64,000 bases of DNA from Pseudomonas sp. ERMR1:02 (GTDB lineage Bacteria; Pseudomonadota; Gammaproteobacteria; Pseudomonadales; Pseudomonadaceae), in the NCBI RefSeq assembly GCF_002277815.1, contig NZ_NKJI01000004.1, positions 124,001 through 188,000 of the forward strand, written 5' to 3'. Both the position numbers and the translations under genes were made by a program. The notes below the pieces were generated by a model. It did not search any database and had not been told where the DNA came from. It worked only from the letters and a program-made list of their open reading frames with translations. The number at the start of each line of letters is the position of its first letter. Position 1 is the first letter of the stretch. Below, piece by piece: positions 9,919 to 18,500 of the stretch.

Positions 9919-12870
9919 ATGAAGCCACGCATGTACAAAGGATTGATTCGCGCCGTTGGCGCCCTGTTGACTGCTCTGGCCCTCTACAGCCTGCTGGGGT
10001 TTCTGATTTTGCCGGGCATTGCCTTGCGTGTAGCCAACCAACAACTGGCCAACTACGCGGCGACGCCTGCTACGATCCAGCGAATCGAACTCAACCCGTT
10101 CACTCTTGAAGTGACAGTCTGGGGCCTGAACATCGGCGAGCCAGGCAAGGAACAGGTAGGGTTTGAACGCCTATATGCCAACCTGCAACTAGACAGCCTC
10201 TGGACCAAGGCGCTGCATCTGTCGAATATCGAACTGGACAAACCCAAGACCGAAGTTCTCTTCGGCAAGGACGGCAAGCTCAATCTACTGGGCCTGTTCA
10301 AACTGCCGGCAAGCGAACCCGCCCCGGCCGATCCCAACACCAAGCCTTTCCCGTTGCGAATAGACAGCATCAAACTGGCCGGCGGCGCCGTGCATTTTCT
10401 GGATGAACGCCCCAGCGAACCCATCGAATTTCTCTACAACGAACTCGACTTCGAACTGAAAAACCTCAGCACCCTGCCCGAAGACAGTGCCAATATGACC
10501 CTGGTGGCCGTCGGCCCCAATGGTGGACAGATCGACTGGACAGGTAACTTCAGCCTCATTCCGATAGCCTCCGAAGGCAAGCTGAAGATCACCGACGGCA
10601 AGATGAAAGCCTTTTGGCCCTATGTTCGTGATGCGGTGCCGCTGGTATTGGAAAACGGGGTTATCAGCCTGAGCACCGACTACAAACTCAACCTGTCCAA
10701 ACAAACCGAACTGCTATTGAGCAATGTCTCGGCCACCATCGCGCCCTTCGCCATCAAGGCCCCAGACGGTCGACCTCTGGTAAAGCTTGAGCGATTGGAG
10801 GTCAGCGAAACCACTGTCGATCTGGCTAAACAGCAAATCGTCGTCGGCAAGATCCGCAGCCACAAATTGGAAACCTGGGCGGCCCTGGAAGCCGATGGTC
10901 AACTCGATTGGCAGAAATTGTTCGCCAGCCAACCTTCCAAACCGGCAGCCAAGGCCAAGGCCGAACCGCCGAGCACACCGGCGGCAGCCGATTCGCCGAA
11001 ACCCGAACCGGCACCACCCGCCAAGCCCTGGCAAGTGCTGCTCAACGATGTGCAACTGCGCGATTACCAGGTGCACCTGGCGGACCGCAAGGCGCAACCC
11101 GCCGTGGCACTGGAGCTGGGCCCGCTGAATCTGGACTTGCAGAAGTTCGACAGCCTCAACGGCTCGCCCTTTACGCTCAAGCTCGACACCGGCGTGGGCA
11201 AACAAGGCAAGCTCACGGCGGATGGCGAGGTCAATCTGGCCCCGATCAGCGCCAAACTCAATGTACAGACCAAGGACATCGACCTGCGCGTCGCCCAGTC
11301 CTATATCACCCCGTTCATTCGCCTGGAACTGCGCAGCGGTATGCTCGGCAGTGATCTGGCGGTTAATCTGAAAGGCACCGAGCCGCTGGCCCTCAGCGTT
11401 ACCGGCCGCGCCCAGGTCGATCAGCTGCATACCCTCGACACCCTGAAAACCCGCGACTTCCTCAAGTGGCAGCAGGTGGTCGTCGAAGGCTTGAACTATC
11501 AGCATGGTGACAGCCTGTCGATCGACAAGATCAACCTGCTGCAGCCCTATGTGCGTTTCATGATCAACGATGACCGTACCACCAACATCGATGACCTGTT
11601 GATCCCGCAACCTGCTGATTCCGGCGCCAAGACCGCAGCCGCCAAGCCCGCCAGCAAAGAAAAACCGTTGGGCATCCACATCGGTGGCATTGCCATCAAT
11701 GACGGCTCGGCCAACTTCGCCGACTTCAGCCTGACGCCGAACTTCGCCACCGCCATTCAACAACTCAACGGTCAGATCGGCACCATCGACAGCCGCCAGG
11801 TAAAACCCGCCAGCGTCGACGTCAAGGGCAAGGTCGATCGCTATGCGCCAGTGACCATCAAGGGCGCGGTCAACCCGTTCAACCCGATGGCCAGCCTCGA
11901 CATTGCCACCAGCTTCAAACGCGTGGAACTGACCACGCTGACGCCCTACTCCGGCAAGTTCGCCGGTTACCGCATCCGCAAGGGCCGGCTGAATCTCGAT
12001 CTGCATTACCTGATCACCAAAGGTCAGCTCAAAGCCGAAAACAAAGTCGTGGTCGAACAACTGCAACTCGGCGAAAAAGTCGACAGCCCGGACGCAGTAA
12101 GCCTGCCACTGAAACTGGCGATAGCCTTGCTAAAGGATGTCGATGGCAAGATTTCCATCGAACTGCCGGTCACTGGTGATCTGAACAATCCGCAGTTCAG
12201 CGTCATGCCGATTGTCTGGCAAACCCTGCGCAACCTGATCGTCAAGGCTGCCGCCGCGCCGTTCAAACTTATTGGCGGACTGGTCAGCGGGAGTGGTTCA
12301 GAAGATCTGGGCAGTGTCTCGTTCGCACCGGGCTCAAGCGATCTGAGCAAGGACGCGCAAGCGGCACTGGTCAAGCTATCCAACGCCCTCAAGGAACGCC
12401 CGGCCTTGCGCCTGGAAATCGAAGGCACCGCGGCCAAGACCAGCGACGGTCCTCTGATTGCCGAGCAACGTCTGGAACGGGAATATCAGTACAACTATTA
12501 CAAGATGCTCCAGCGTCGCGGCGACAAGGTTCCGGCCCAAGCCTCCTTGCTGGAAGTGCCGGACAGCGAAAAAGGCCCGCTGCTGGAAGGGATCTACCGC
12601 ACACGTCTCAAGGAGCAACCACCGGCCGAGTGGAAAGACCTGGGCAAGGAAGATCGCACCGCCAAGATGCGCGAAGGCCTGATCCAGTTCTGGAGCGCGA
12701 GCGAAGTGCTGTTGCGGCAGTTGGGTCAGGACCGCGCCAGCAGTATCAAGGACTATCTGGTCGACAAGGGTCAGCTGGCGGATGATCGCGTGTACTTCAT
12801 CGATGCTCAGTTGGGCGAAGCTGAAAAGGACGGCAAGGTGATTACTCCGATGCATCTGGACGCCGAATGA
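9919..12870 (+). CDS. Large AsmA-like DUF748 envelope protein with OmpA-like C-terminal motif
   Basis: This is a protein of about 983 residues with an N-terminal membrane anchor (ALLTALALYSLLGFLILPGIAL) and a long beta-rich repeat region typical of DUF748/AsmA-like proteins. That superfamily is thought to bridge the inner and outer membranes and move lipids. A low-complexity Ala/Pro/Lys linker lies around residues 340-370. Near residue 810 the segment VSFAPGSSDLSKDAQAALVKLSNALKERPALRLEIEG resembles the peptidoglycan-binding OmpA C-terminal motif. The start is uncertain: ATG 9919, ATG 9931 or GTG 9886 are all in frame and none has a strong ribosome site. The stop overlaps the next gene (ATGA), so the two are coupled. 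Confidence 0.8.
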   Translation: MKPRMYKGLIRAVGALLTALALYSLLGFLILPGIALRVANQQLANYAATPATIQRIELNPFTLEVTVWGLNIGEPGKEQVGFERLYANLQLDSLWTKALHLSNIELDKPKTEVLFGKDGKLNLLGLFKLPASEPAPADPNTKPFPLRIDSIKLAGGAVHFLDERPSEPIEFLYNELDFELKNLSTLPEDSANMTLVAVGPNGGQIDWTGNFSLIPIASEGKLKITDGKMKAFWPYVRDAVPLVLENGVISLSTDYKLNLSKQTELLLSNVSATIAPFAIKAPDGRPLVKLERLEVSETTVDLAKQQIVVGKIRSHKLETWAALEADGQLDWQKLFASQPSKPAAKAKAEPPSTPAAADSPKPEPAPPAKPWQVLLNDVQLRDYQVHLADRKAQPAVALELGPLNLDLQKFDSLNGSPFTLKLDTGVGKQGKLTADGEVNLAPISAKLNVQTKDIDLRVAQSYITPFIRLELRSGMLGSDLAVNLKGTEPLALSVTGRAQVDQLHTLDTLKTRDFLKWQQVVVEGLNYQHGDSLSIDKINLLQPYVRFMINDDRTTNIDDLLIPQPADSGAKTAAAKPASKEKPLGIHIGGIAINDGSANFADFSLTPNFATAIQQLNGQIGTIDSRQVKPASVDVKGKVDRYAPVTIKGAVNPFNPMASLDIATSFKRVELTTLTPYSGKFAGYRIRKGRLNLDLHYLITKGQLKAENKVVVEQLQLGEKVDSPDAVSLPLKLAIALLKDVDGKISIELPVTGDLNNPQFSVMPIVWQTLRNLIVKAAAAPFKLIGGLVSGSGSEDLGSVSFAPGSSDLSKDAQAALVKLSNALKERPALRLEIEGTAAKTSDGPLIAEQRLEREYQYNYYKMLQRRGDKVPAQASLLEVPDSEKGPLLEGIYRTRLKEQPPAEWKDLGKEDRTAKMREGLIQFWSASEVLLRQLGQDRASSIKDYLVDKGQLADDRVYFIDAQLGEAEKDGKVITPMHLDAE

Positions 12871-13166
12871 CAGGCAGACGACTGCTGCCAGCCCTGGCGT
12901 TGGTGATGGCGTCGAACCTGGCCTCGGCGGCGGATACCTTACGCTGCGGCAGCCAATTGATCAGTGTCGGCGACCGGTCGAGCGAAGTACTGCAAAAATG
13001 CGGCGAACCGCTCAGCCGCGATTTGCTGGGTTACAAGCGCAGTGCCAATCGACGAGAAGAATTTCAGGTCGAGGAATGGACCTACGGGCCGAACGGCGGG
13101 ATGTATCAGTACCTGCGGTTCGAGGGTAATCGCTTGATGCAGATCACCAGCAAACGCGGTAACTGA
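12867..13166 (+). CDS. DUF2845 small exported protein
   Basis: This 99-residue protein has a signal peptide (LLPALALVMASNLASA) and a conserved DUF2845 core: LRCGSQLISVGDRSSEVLQKCGEP, then EEWTYGPNGGMYQYLRFEGNRL. Two conserved cysteines could form a disulphide in the periplasm. Start ATG overlaps the stop of the DUF748 gene, so it probably works with that envelope protein. The function of the family is not known. Confidence 0.8.
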   Translation: MTGRRLLPALALVMASNLASAADTLRCGSQLISVGDRSSEVLQKCGEPLSRDLLGYKRSANRREEFQVEEWTYGPNGGMYQYLRFEGNRLMQITSKRGN

Positions 13167-13170
13167 AGAT

Positions 13171-13248
13171 CAAAAGATCGCAGCCTTCGGCAGCCCCTAC
13201 AGGTGAACCCAATCTCCTGTAGGAGCTGCCAAAGGCTGCGATCTTTTG
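13171..13248 (+). repeat. Inverted repeat of a second REP-like family
   Basis: CAAAAGATCGCAGCCTTCGG (left) and its mirror CCAAAGGCTGCGATCTTTTG (right) are joined through CCCCTACA and TGTAGGAG. The core GATCGCAGCCTT differs from the other REPs in the window while sharing their TGTAGGAG head. It lies five bases after the DUF2845 stop and may end transcription in both directions. Confidence 0.75.
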
Positions 13249-13262
13249 CTTTGCCCAAATAG

Positions 13263-13292
13263 AACAGGCCCCGACACGAATGCCGGGGCCTG
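13263..13292 (-). terminator. Rho-independent terminator, minus strand
   Basis: ACAGGCCCCG and CGGGGCCTGT form a ten-base-pair GC-rich stem with a ten-base loop; read on the minus strand it is followed by TCTATTTG. It is the likely end of the BON-protein transcript, about 110 bases downstream of that gene's stop. Confidence 0.6.
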
Positions 13293-13399
13293 TAATGGCC
13301 ACATCCTTATGGCCGTTCGCATGGAACTCCCAAGATGCGACAGACGTATATCCTGGCCCGCCTGCCCGCCTTCTCCCAGTCCAGGCGAGAAGCTTTGCC

Positions 13400-13753
13400 T
13401 TATTCGGCTTTCAGGCCGTCAGCGGAGACCGCTCTGACGCCTTTGATTTTCTTGGTGATCGCCACGGCGGTGGCTTTCTGAGCATCGGTCACTGCAACGG
13501 TGGACGACAGGGACACAACGCCTTTGTTGGTTTCAACCTTGATGTCGGTGCCAGGAATGCCTTTTTCGGTGACCAGGTCACTTTTGACTTTGGTGGTAAT
13601 CCAGGTATCGGAGGTAGCATCCTTGGCCTTGGTCATTTCACCGGCTGCCAGAGTCATCGGAGCCTGAGTGGCTTGAGTCTGTGCAAACGCAGCATTGGCC
13701 ATGGTCAGGGTTAGCGCGGTAGCAGTAGCGGCAGCGATAGCGAACTTCTTCAT
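13400..13753 (-). CDS. BON-domain periplasmic protein
   Basis: This 117-residue protein has a clear signal peptide, MKKFAIAAATATALTLTMANAAFA, then one BON domain (residues about 48-115: DTWITTKVKSDL, GTDIKVETNKGVVSLSSTV, ITKKIKGVRAV). BON domains occur in OsmY-like proteins that are induced by osmotic stress and bind the membrane or phospholipids. It stands alone, with a terminator downstream and a 44-bp palindrome about 130 bases upstream. An OsmY-like role is inference. Confidence 0.85.
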   Translation of the reverse strand: MKKFAIAAATATALTLTMANAAFAQTQATQAPMTLAAGEMTKAKDATSDTWITTKVKSDLVTEKGIPGTDIKVETNKGVVSLSSTVAVTDAQKATAVAITKKIKGVRAVSADGLKAE

Positions 13754-13883
13754 ACGAGTAACTCCTGTTTTTCTGGAAAGTCTGCTGCTTGTCTTGTCAG
13801 CAGGGTTACCAGAGATATAGCGAACGCTGTGCCAACTTTACGACAGATAAAAAATCGATATAAATCAAATAGTTATTAAACAT

Positions 13884-13927
13884 GAGAATTTCCAGAATCA
13901 TGCAAAATGCATGACTTGGAAATTCTC
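13884..13927. repeat. 44-bp near-perfect inverted repeat between the BON gene and pilA
   Basis: Left arm GAGAATTTCCAGAATCATGCA; the reverse complement of the right arm is GAGAATTTCCAAGTCATGCA, separated by AA. It is AT-rich, unlike the REPs. It may be an operator for the BON gene, a structured RNA, or a small mobile remnant. The 347-base gap 13754-14100 otherwise holds the BON promoter region and the end of the pilA transcript. Confidence 0.65.
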
Positions 13928-14024
13928 TGCATGCAACTTGCCGGTTTTCACCAAGGCCTAAGGCCATGAATTTTCAAAGTTTTTAGCAATGCCTCAGAGG
14001 ATGGTCCAATTTTGCGTCCCAGCG

Positions 14025-14069
14025 CAAAAAAATCCGCCTGAGGAGATTGCTGCGGTGGCCCCAATCCTC
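14025..14069 (-). terminator. Candidate terminator after pilA
   Basis: On the minus strand an imperfect stem (GAGGATTG pairing with CAATCTCCTC) is followed after a few bases by seven Ts. It lies about 30 bases past the pilA stop. The stem has bulges, so this is tentative. Confidence 0.35.
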
Positions 14070-14100
14070 TGTAAGAGCGCTCAGGCCGGCAGATCGGGGC

Positions 14101-14505
14101 TTAACTTGACGTGCAACCTGCAGGCGCGTATTCGGAAGGGACGCTGGTATTACACGACCAGCCTTTGGTTGCGTCTCGAGTCAATGTCACAGTGCCCCCA
14201 CTGATAACAGCCGGTGCACCTTTAAGCGCACAGACAATCCCGGAAGCAGGGCTGGCACTCGCGGTAATCGTGCAGTTCGTGGTGTGGGCATTCGGTGCAA
14301 ATGCATCGACCGCTGGCGCCGCCGTGCCCGAGTTGATTACATCCTCGTAGTTGACCTTGAGCGCTGAAATTTCCGCCAGTCCAGCGGTCACTTTCGCTCG
14401 CGCCTGGTATTTGGAATAGGCCGGTATCGCAAACGTCGCAAGAATCCCGATGATCGCCACAACGATCAGCAGCTCGATCAGCGTAAAACCTTTTTGAGCC
14501 TTCAT
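14101..14505 (-). CDS. pilA: Type IV major pilin
   Basis: This 134-residue class IVa prepilin has a short basic leader, MKAQKG, cut before Phe by PilD, and the hydrophobic helix FTLIELLIVVAIIGILATFAIPAYSKYQ with the conserved Glu5. The C-terminal half has cysteines near residues 99, 111, 122 and 131 that can form the disulphide loops of the pilin head. A GGAGG ribosome site precedes the ATG. pilC and pilD are divergent on the other side of a 260-base gap, as in other pseudomonads, but the ATPase gene pilB is missing from this locus. A sigma-54-type promoter lies upstream. Confidence 0.92.
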   Translation of the reverse strand: MKAQKGFTLIELLIVVAIIGILATFAIPAYSKYQARAKVTAGLAEISALKVNYEDVINSGTAAPAVDAFAPNAHTTNCTITASASPASGIVCALKGAPAVISGGTVTLTRDATKGWSCNTSVPSEYAPAGCTSS

Positions 14506-14552
14506 AGACAGCCTCCGTGCATGAGTCGAAATCTCATGATCGGATCTATCTC

Positions 14553-14570
14553 AGCACAGCCCATGCCAAG
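14553..14570 (-). promoter_or_regulatory. Sigma-54 (-24/-12) promoter of pilA
   Basis: On the minus strand the sequence TTGGCATGGGCTGTGCT has GG and GC exactly ten bases apart, as required for RpoN promoters, with good -24 and fair -12 boxes. It lies about 50 bases before the pilA ATG. In P. aeruginosa pilA is transcribed by RpoN with PilS/PilR, and both regulators are encoded at 45.4-48.3 kb here. Confidence 0.7.
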
Positions 14571-14766
14571 CCCCGCACGCCCTACCGGCAGGGTGCGCGA
14601 CCACCTGTTCGCCCTTCCTGACCCCCAGGATCCGGCACTATCTGACACTAATTGTCACCTGACGACGGCTGGTTTGGTTCCACCGCTTGACTAGGCTATA
14701 AGTCATCCAACGGTCTTCGCCCACAATTCCAATGACATTGCCCAACCGGGTCACCAAGGACTGAAC

Positions 14767-15984
14767 ATGGCGGTCAAAGCAGTAAAACTCAGCCTCTACG
14801 CTTGGGAAGGCACCGACCGTAAAGGCTCGAAAGTAACCGGCGAGCTGAGCGGAAAAAACCCCGCGCTGATCAAGGCGCAGCTGCGCAAACAAGGCATCAA
14901 CCCCGGCAAGGTTCGCAAGAAATCCACCTCGCTGTTCACGCTGGGCAACCGCATCAAAGCCCAGGACATTGCCCTGTTCACTCGGCAGATGGCGACCATG
15001 ATGAAAGCCGGCGTGCCGCTATTGCAGTCGTTCGACATCATCGCCGAAGGCTTCGATAACCCGGCCATGCGCACGCTGGTGGACGAGGTAAAACAGGAAG
15101 TCGCGGCAGGCAACAGCTTCGCCGCCGCCCTGCGTAAAAAGCCCCGTTATTTCGATGAGCTGTACTGCAATCTGGTGGATGCCGGCGAGCAGGCCGGCGC
15201 CCTGGATACGCTGCTGGAACGGGTGGCGACCTACAAGGAAAAAAGCGAAAGCCTCAAGGCCAAGATCAAGAAAGCCATGACCTACCCACTGGCCGTCGTG
15301 TTCGTCGCAACCATTGTGACCGGGATCCTGCTGGTCAAAGTGGTGCCGCAGTTCCAGTCGGTTTTCGAAGGGTTTGGTTCCCAATTGCCCGCTTTTACAG
15401 TGATGGTCATCGGCCTGTCGAAGTTCATGCAGGACGGGTGGTGGATGATGCTCGGCGGGCTGATCGCGGCGATCTTCGGTGTGCGTCACGCCTTCAAGAC
15501 GTCGCGAGGCTTTCGCGATCGAACGGACGCATGGCTGCTGAAACTGCCGCTGGTGGGGACCCTGATGTACAAATCCGCCGTGGCCCGTTACGCCCGCACC
15601 CTGTCGACCACCTTTGCCGCCGGCGTGCCATTGGTGGAGGCCCTGGAGTCGGTGGCCGGCGCCACCGGCAACATCGTCTTCAAACGTGCGGTGCTGCGCA
15701 TCAAGCAGGACGTTTCGACAGGTATGCAGCTGAATTTTTCCATGCGCACCTGCGGCGTCTTTCCGAACATGGCGATTCAGATGACTGCCATTGGCGAAGA
15801 GTCTGGCGCACTGGACGACATGCTCGACAAAGTTGCAGGTTTTTATGAAGACGAGGTGGACAATATGGTCGATAACCTCACCAGCCTGATGGAACCGTTC
15901 ATCATGGTGGTGCTGGGTGTTATCGTCGGCGGCCTGGTGGTTGCGATGTACCTGCCCATCTTCCAACTCGGCTCAGCGATCTGA
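14767..15984 (+). CDS. pilC: Type IV pilus inner-membrane platform protein
   Basis: PilC is the GspF-family platform on which the assembly ATPases act. The 405 residues comprise two repeated T2SSF domains (from about residue 70 and 275) with membrane segments VFVATIVTGILLVKVVPQF, WWMMLGGLIAAIFG and the C-terminal FIMVVLGVIVGGLVVAMYLPIF. Motifs such as FTRQMATMMKAGVPLLQSFDI and YARTLSTTFAAGVPLVEALE mark the two halves. An AAGGA site precedes the ATG. One base separates its stop from pilD. pilB is not present upstream, unlike in P. aeruginosa. Confidence 0.95.
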   Translation: MAVKAVKLSLYAWEGTDRKGSKVTGELSGKNPALIKAQLRKQGINPGKVRKKSTSLFTLGNRIKAQDIALFTRQMATMMKAGVPLLQSFDIIAEGFDNPAMRTLVDEVKQEVAAGNSFAAALRKKPRYFDELYCNLVDAGEQAGALDTLLERVATYKEKSESLKAKIKKAMTYPLAVVFVATIVTGILLVKVVPQFQSVFEGFGSQLPAFTVMVIGLSKFMQDGWWMMLGGLIAAIFGVRHAFKTSRGFRDRTDAWLLKLPLVGTLMYKSAVARYARTLSTTFAAGVPLVEALESVAGATGNIVFKRAVLRIKQDVSTGMQLNFSMRTCGVFPNMAIQMTAIGEESGALDDMLDKVAGFYEDEVDNMVDNLTSLMEPFIMVVLGVIVGGLVVAMYLPIFQLGSAI

Positions 15985-15985
15985 C

Positions 15986-16858
15986 ATGCCCTTGAACGAA
16001 ATTCTGACTCACTACCCGCTGGCTTTCGTCGTCATCGCCGGGCTGATGGGCCTGCTGGTCGGCAGCTTCCTCAACGTAGTTATCTGGCGCCTGCCGAAAA
16101 TGCTCGAACGCGAATGGCGCGTGCAGGCCCATGAGATCCTCGGGTTGTCCGGTGAAACGCCGCTGCCGACCTACAATCTGCTGCTGCCCCACTCCCAGTG
16201 TCCGAAATGCGGCCACCGGATTCGCGCATGGGAGAACATTCCCGTACTCAGCTTTTTGTTTCTGCGTGGGCGCTGCTCAGCCTGCGCGACACCGATCAGC
16301 AAACGCTATCCGCTGACTGAGCTGGCCTGCGGTCTGTTGTCGGCATTCATTGCCTGGCACTTCGGTTTCGGCTGGCAAGCCTGCATGGCGCTGCTCCTGA
16401 CCTGGGGTCTGCTGGGCATGAGCCTGATCGACGCCGAGCATCAACTGCTGCCGGATGTGCTGGTGCTGCCGTTGATGTGGCTCGGGCTGATCATCAACAG
16501 TCTCGACCTGTTCGTGTCGCTGCATGACGCGTTATGGGGCGCCATTGCCGGCTACCTGGCGCTATGGTCGGTGTTCTGGCTGTTCAAGCTGCTCACTGGC
16601 AAGGACGGCATGGGCCACGGCGACTTCAAGCTGCTGGCGATGTTTGGGGCCTGGGGCGGCTGGCAGATTTTGCCGCTGACCCTACTGCTCTCCTCGCTGG
16701 TGGGGGCTGTCATCGGCGTGATTTACCTGCGCCTGCGCATGGCAAAAACCTCGACGCCGATCCCCTTCGGCCCTTATCTGGCGATTGCCGGCTGGATTGC
16801 CTTGCTCTGGGGTGGTCAAATAACCGACTTCTATTGGCAGTTTGTCGGTTTGAAATGA
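15986..16858 (+). CDS. pilD: Prepilin peptidase and N-methyltransferase
   Basis: PilD cleaves and N-methylates type IV prepilins and type II secretion pseudopilins. The 290-residue protein from ATG 15986 has the cytosolic zinc-binding Cys pairs CPKCGHRI and [13 protein letters not shown] (residues about 70-105). The two catalytic aspartates of this membrane protease family lie in [12 protein letters not shown] (about 149) and [14 protein letters not shown] (about 213). Six or more membrane segments are evident. It ends in an ATGA overlap with coaE. It would process PilA, PilE, PilV, PilW, PilX, FimU and FimT of this window. Confidence 0.95.
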   Translation: MPLNEILTHYPLAFVVIAGLMGLLVGSFLNVVIWRLPKMLEREWRVQAHEILGLSGETPLPTYNLLLPHSQCPKCGHRIRAWENIPVLSFLFLRGRCSACATPISKRYPLTELACGLLSAFIAWHFGFGWQACMALLLTWGLLGMSLIDAEHQLLPDVLVLPLMWLGLIINSLDLFVSLHDALWGAIAGYLALWSVFWLFKLLTGKDGMGHGDFKLLAMFGAWGGWQILPLTLLLSSLVGAVIGVIYLRLRMAKTSTPIPFGPYLAIAGWIALLWGGQITDFYWQFVGLK

Positions 16859-17478
16859 ATACCCCTGTGGAAAAACCCTGGATTCTCGGCCTGACCGGCG
16901 GCATTGGCAGCGGCAAAAGCGCGGCGGCCCAACACTTCATCGACCTGGGTGTGCATGTGGTAGATGCCGATCATGCCGCTCGCTGGGTGGTCGAACCCGG
17001 CCGGCCCGCGCTGGCGACAATCGCCGAGCACTTTGGCACCAGCGTGTTGCAGGCCGACGGGCAACTGGATCGCGCTGCCTTGCGTAAACTGATCTTTGAA
17101 GTACCGGATGAACGTCGCTGGCTGGAAGCCTTGCTGCATCCGCTGATCGGCGAGGAAATCGCCCATCATCTGGCGCTGGCAAAATCACCTTACGCCATAC
17201 TGGTTTCGCCGCTACTGATCGAATCCGGCCAGTACGCCATGACCCAGCGGGTGCTGGTGATCGATGCCCCCGAACAGCTACAGATCGAACGCACCCTGCA
17301 GCGCGACCAGACCAGCGAACAGCAGGTCCAGGCGATCCTCAAGGCCCAGTCCAGCCGCCAGGATCGCGTCAGCCATGCCGACGAGGTGGTGGTCAACGAC
17401 CGCGACCTCGCCTGGCTGCACAGCGAGGTCGAACGCCTGCATCACTTTTACCTTACTTTGCGTGGAGGCCAGTCATGA
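16855..17478 (+). CDS. coaE: Dephospho-CoA kinase
   Basis: CoaE phosphorylates the 3' hydroxyl of dephospho-CoA, the last step of CoA synthesis, for which panBCD at the start of this window supply pantothenate. The 207 residues carry a Walker A motif [11 protein letters not shown] at residues about 11-21, [13 protein letters not shown] and [14 protein letters not shown] 16855 overlaps the pilD stop, and its own stop overlaps yacG (ATGA), so pilC-pilD-coaE-yacG read as one operon. An upstream in-frame extension lies inside pilD and is not used. Confidence 0.95.
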   Translation: MNTPVEKPWILGLTGGIGSGKSAAAQHFIDLGVHVVDADHAARWVVEPGRPALATIAEHFGTSVLQADGQLDRAALRKLIFEVPDERRWLEALLHPLIGEEIAHHLALAKSPYAILVSPLLIESGQYAMTQRVLVIDAPEQLQIERTLQRDQTSEQQVQAILKAQSSRQDRVSHADEVVVNDRDLAWLHSEVERLHHFYLTLRGGQS

Positions 17479-17675
17479 GCCAGATCCCAACCGTCGAATG
17501 CCCGACCTGCGGCGCCCCTGTCGAATGGAGCACCGAGAGTAAATTCCGGCCGTTCTGTTCCGACCGTTGCAAACTGATCGACCTGGGCGCGTGGGCGTCG
17601 GAAGAGCACAAGATTCCAGTGCCCCCTGATGCCGAGGACGAATTGTTCAGCGGCGATTTCGATCCTCGTCACTGA
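17475..17675 (+). CDS. yacG: DNA gyrase inhibitor / zinc-binding protein YacG
   Basis: This 66-residue protein has the YacG zinc site of four cysteines: [10 protein letters not shown] then [12 protein letters not shown]. In E. coli YacG binds GyrB and blocks DNA binding by gyrase. WASEEHKIP and the acidic tail are typical. Translation is coupled to coaE by an ATGA overlap. Confidence 0.93.
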   Translation: MSQIPTVECPTCGAPVEWSTESKFRPFCSDRCKLIDLGAWASEEHKIPVPPDAEDELFSGDFDPRH

Positions 17676-17779
17676 TCCCGATCGTCAGAAGCGTGACTTG
17701 AACCAGAAATCAACGAGGTGTGTCAGGCCCTGATGCTGTTTTCTTGATCTTGACACCCAACCACCAGCATGCTAGCGAG

Positions 17780-17788
17780 TGCTATACT
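17780..17788 (+). promoter_or_regulatory. Extended -10 promoter candidate
   Basis: TGCTATACT matches an extended -10 box (TGNTATAAT) but has no good -35 box 17 bases upstream. It lies about 120 bases before the gene at 17908, leaving a long leader with some hairpin potential (ACCGA pairing with TCGGT). The yacG operon ends 100 bases before it. Confidence 0.4.
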
Positions 17789-17907
17789 TCTTTCGGGTTG
17801 CATGAAGAGTGCAACGTTCCCCACGGGTACCAATACCGACGGCCAATCTCGGTTAACGGCTGCTGGACAGAGGAGGTCTACAGCAAACGCGAGATGGGAG
17901 GTGTGGC

Positions 17908-18468
17908 ATGAATCGACACTATTACATCAGTGACAATCTCAACGATCTTGAAACCGTTGAATGTGAATTGGAATCCAACGGCATCAATTCCGAACAAATT
18001 CATGTGCTCAGTGAAAAAGTTGCTGATGTTGAACAACATCACCTCCACGAGATTAGCTCGTTAATGGAACAAGATGCTGTTCACTCTGGTGAGATTGGTG
18101 CAGTGGTCGGTGTGCCACTCGCGGCGCTGGTCCTGGGTGGCGCCTATTGGTTGGGCTGGACCGAATCCGCCGCAGGCTGGATGCCCTTTATCTTCCTTGC
18201 CATTGTTATTTTGGGCTTCTGCATCTGGGAAGGCGGTTTTTTCGGGTTCCAGGTGCCAAACACTCACTTCCGCAATTTCAAGCAGGCGGTAAAAGAAGGC
18301 AAACATATCTTCTTCGTGGATGTTGAACCGCATCAAGAATCGGTATTGGACCAGGTAATCGGACATCATCCAAAGCTGACGATCGCCGGTACAGGAACTG
18401 CAGCCCCTCACTGGACAGTTGCCTGGCAACACAAATGGCATCAGTTCAAGCGAGTGATATCAGGTTAG
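17908..18468 (+). CDS. Conserved small inner-membrane protein of unknown function
   Basis: This 186-residue protein is not confidently assigned. Residues 1-60 look like a soluble sensor-type domain (HYYISDNLNDLETVECELESNGINSEQIHVLSE). Two membrane segments follow: IGAVVGVPLAALVLGGAYWLGW and AAGWMPFIFLAIVILGFCIWEGGFFGF (about residues 65-117). The rest (HIFFVDVEPHQESVLDQVIGHHPKL) is cytosolic and resembles the first part, as in glycine-zipper membrane proteins of the stress-responsive type. A GGGAGGTG ribosome site precedes the ATG. It converges with the oxidase operon. Similar pseudomonad proteins carry varied and unsupported names. Confidence 0.7.
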   Translation: MNRHYYISDNLNDLETVECELESNGINSEQIHVLSEKVADVEQHHLHEISSLMEQDAVHSGEIGAVVGVPLAALVLGGAYWLGWTESAAGWMPFIFLAIVILGFCIWEGGFFGFQVPNTHFRNFKQAVKEGKHIFFVDVEPHQESVLDQVIGHHPKLTIAGTGTAAPHWTVAWQHKWHQFKRVISG

Positions 18469-18500
18469 CGCCTGGAGACTCAAGGCCATCGGGAAGTTGC

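Noticed and set aside
17676..17907. Riboswitch in the long leader before 17908
   Set aside because: Only a weak five-base stem was found; it matches no riboswitch class I know.
17720..17911. 63-codon frame upstream of the membrane protein at 17908
   Set aside because: No ribosome site and no conserved text; it covers the extended -10 promoter and leader, so it is better read as non-coding.
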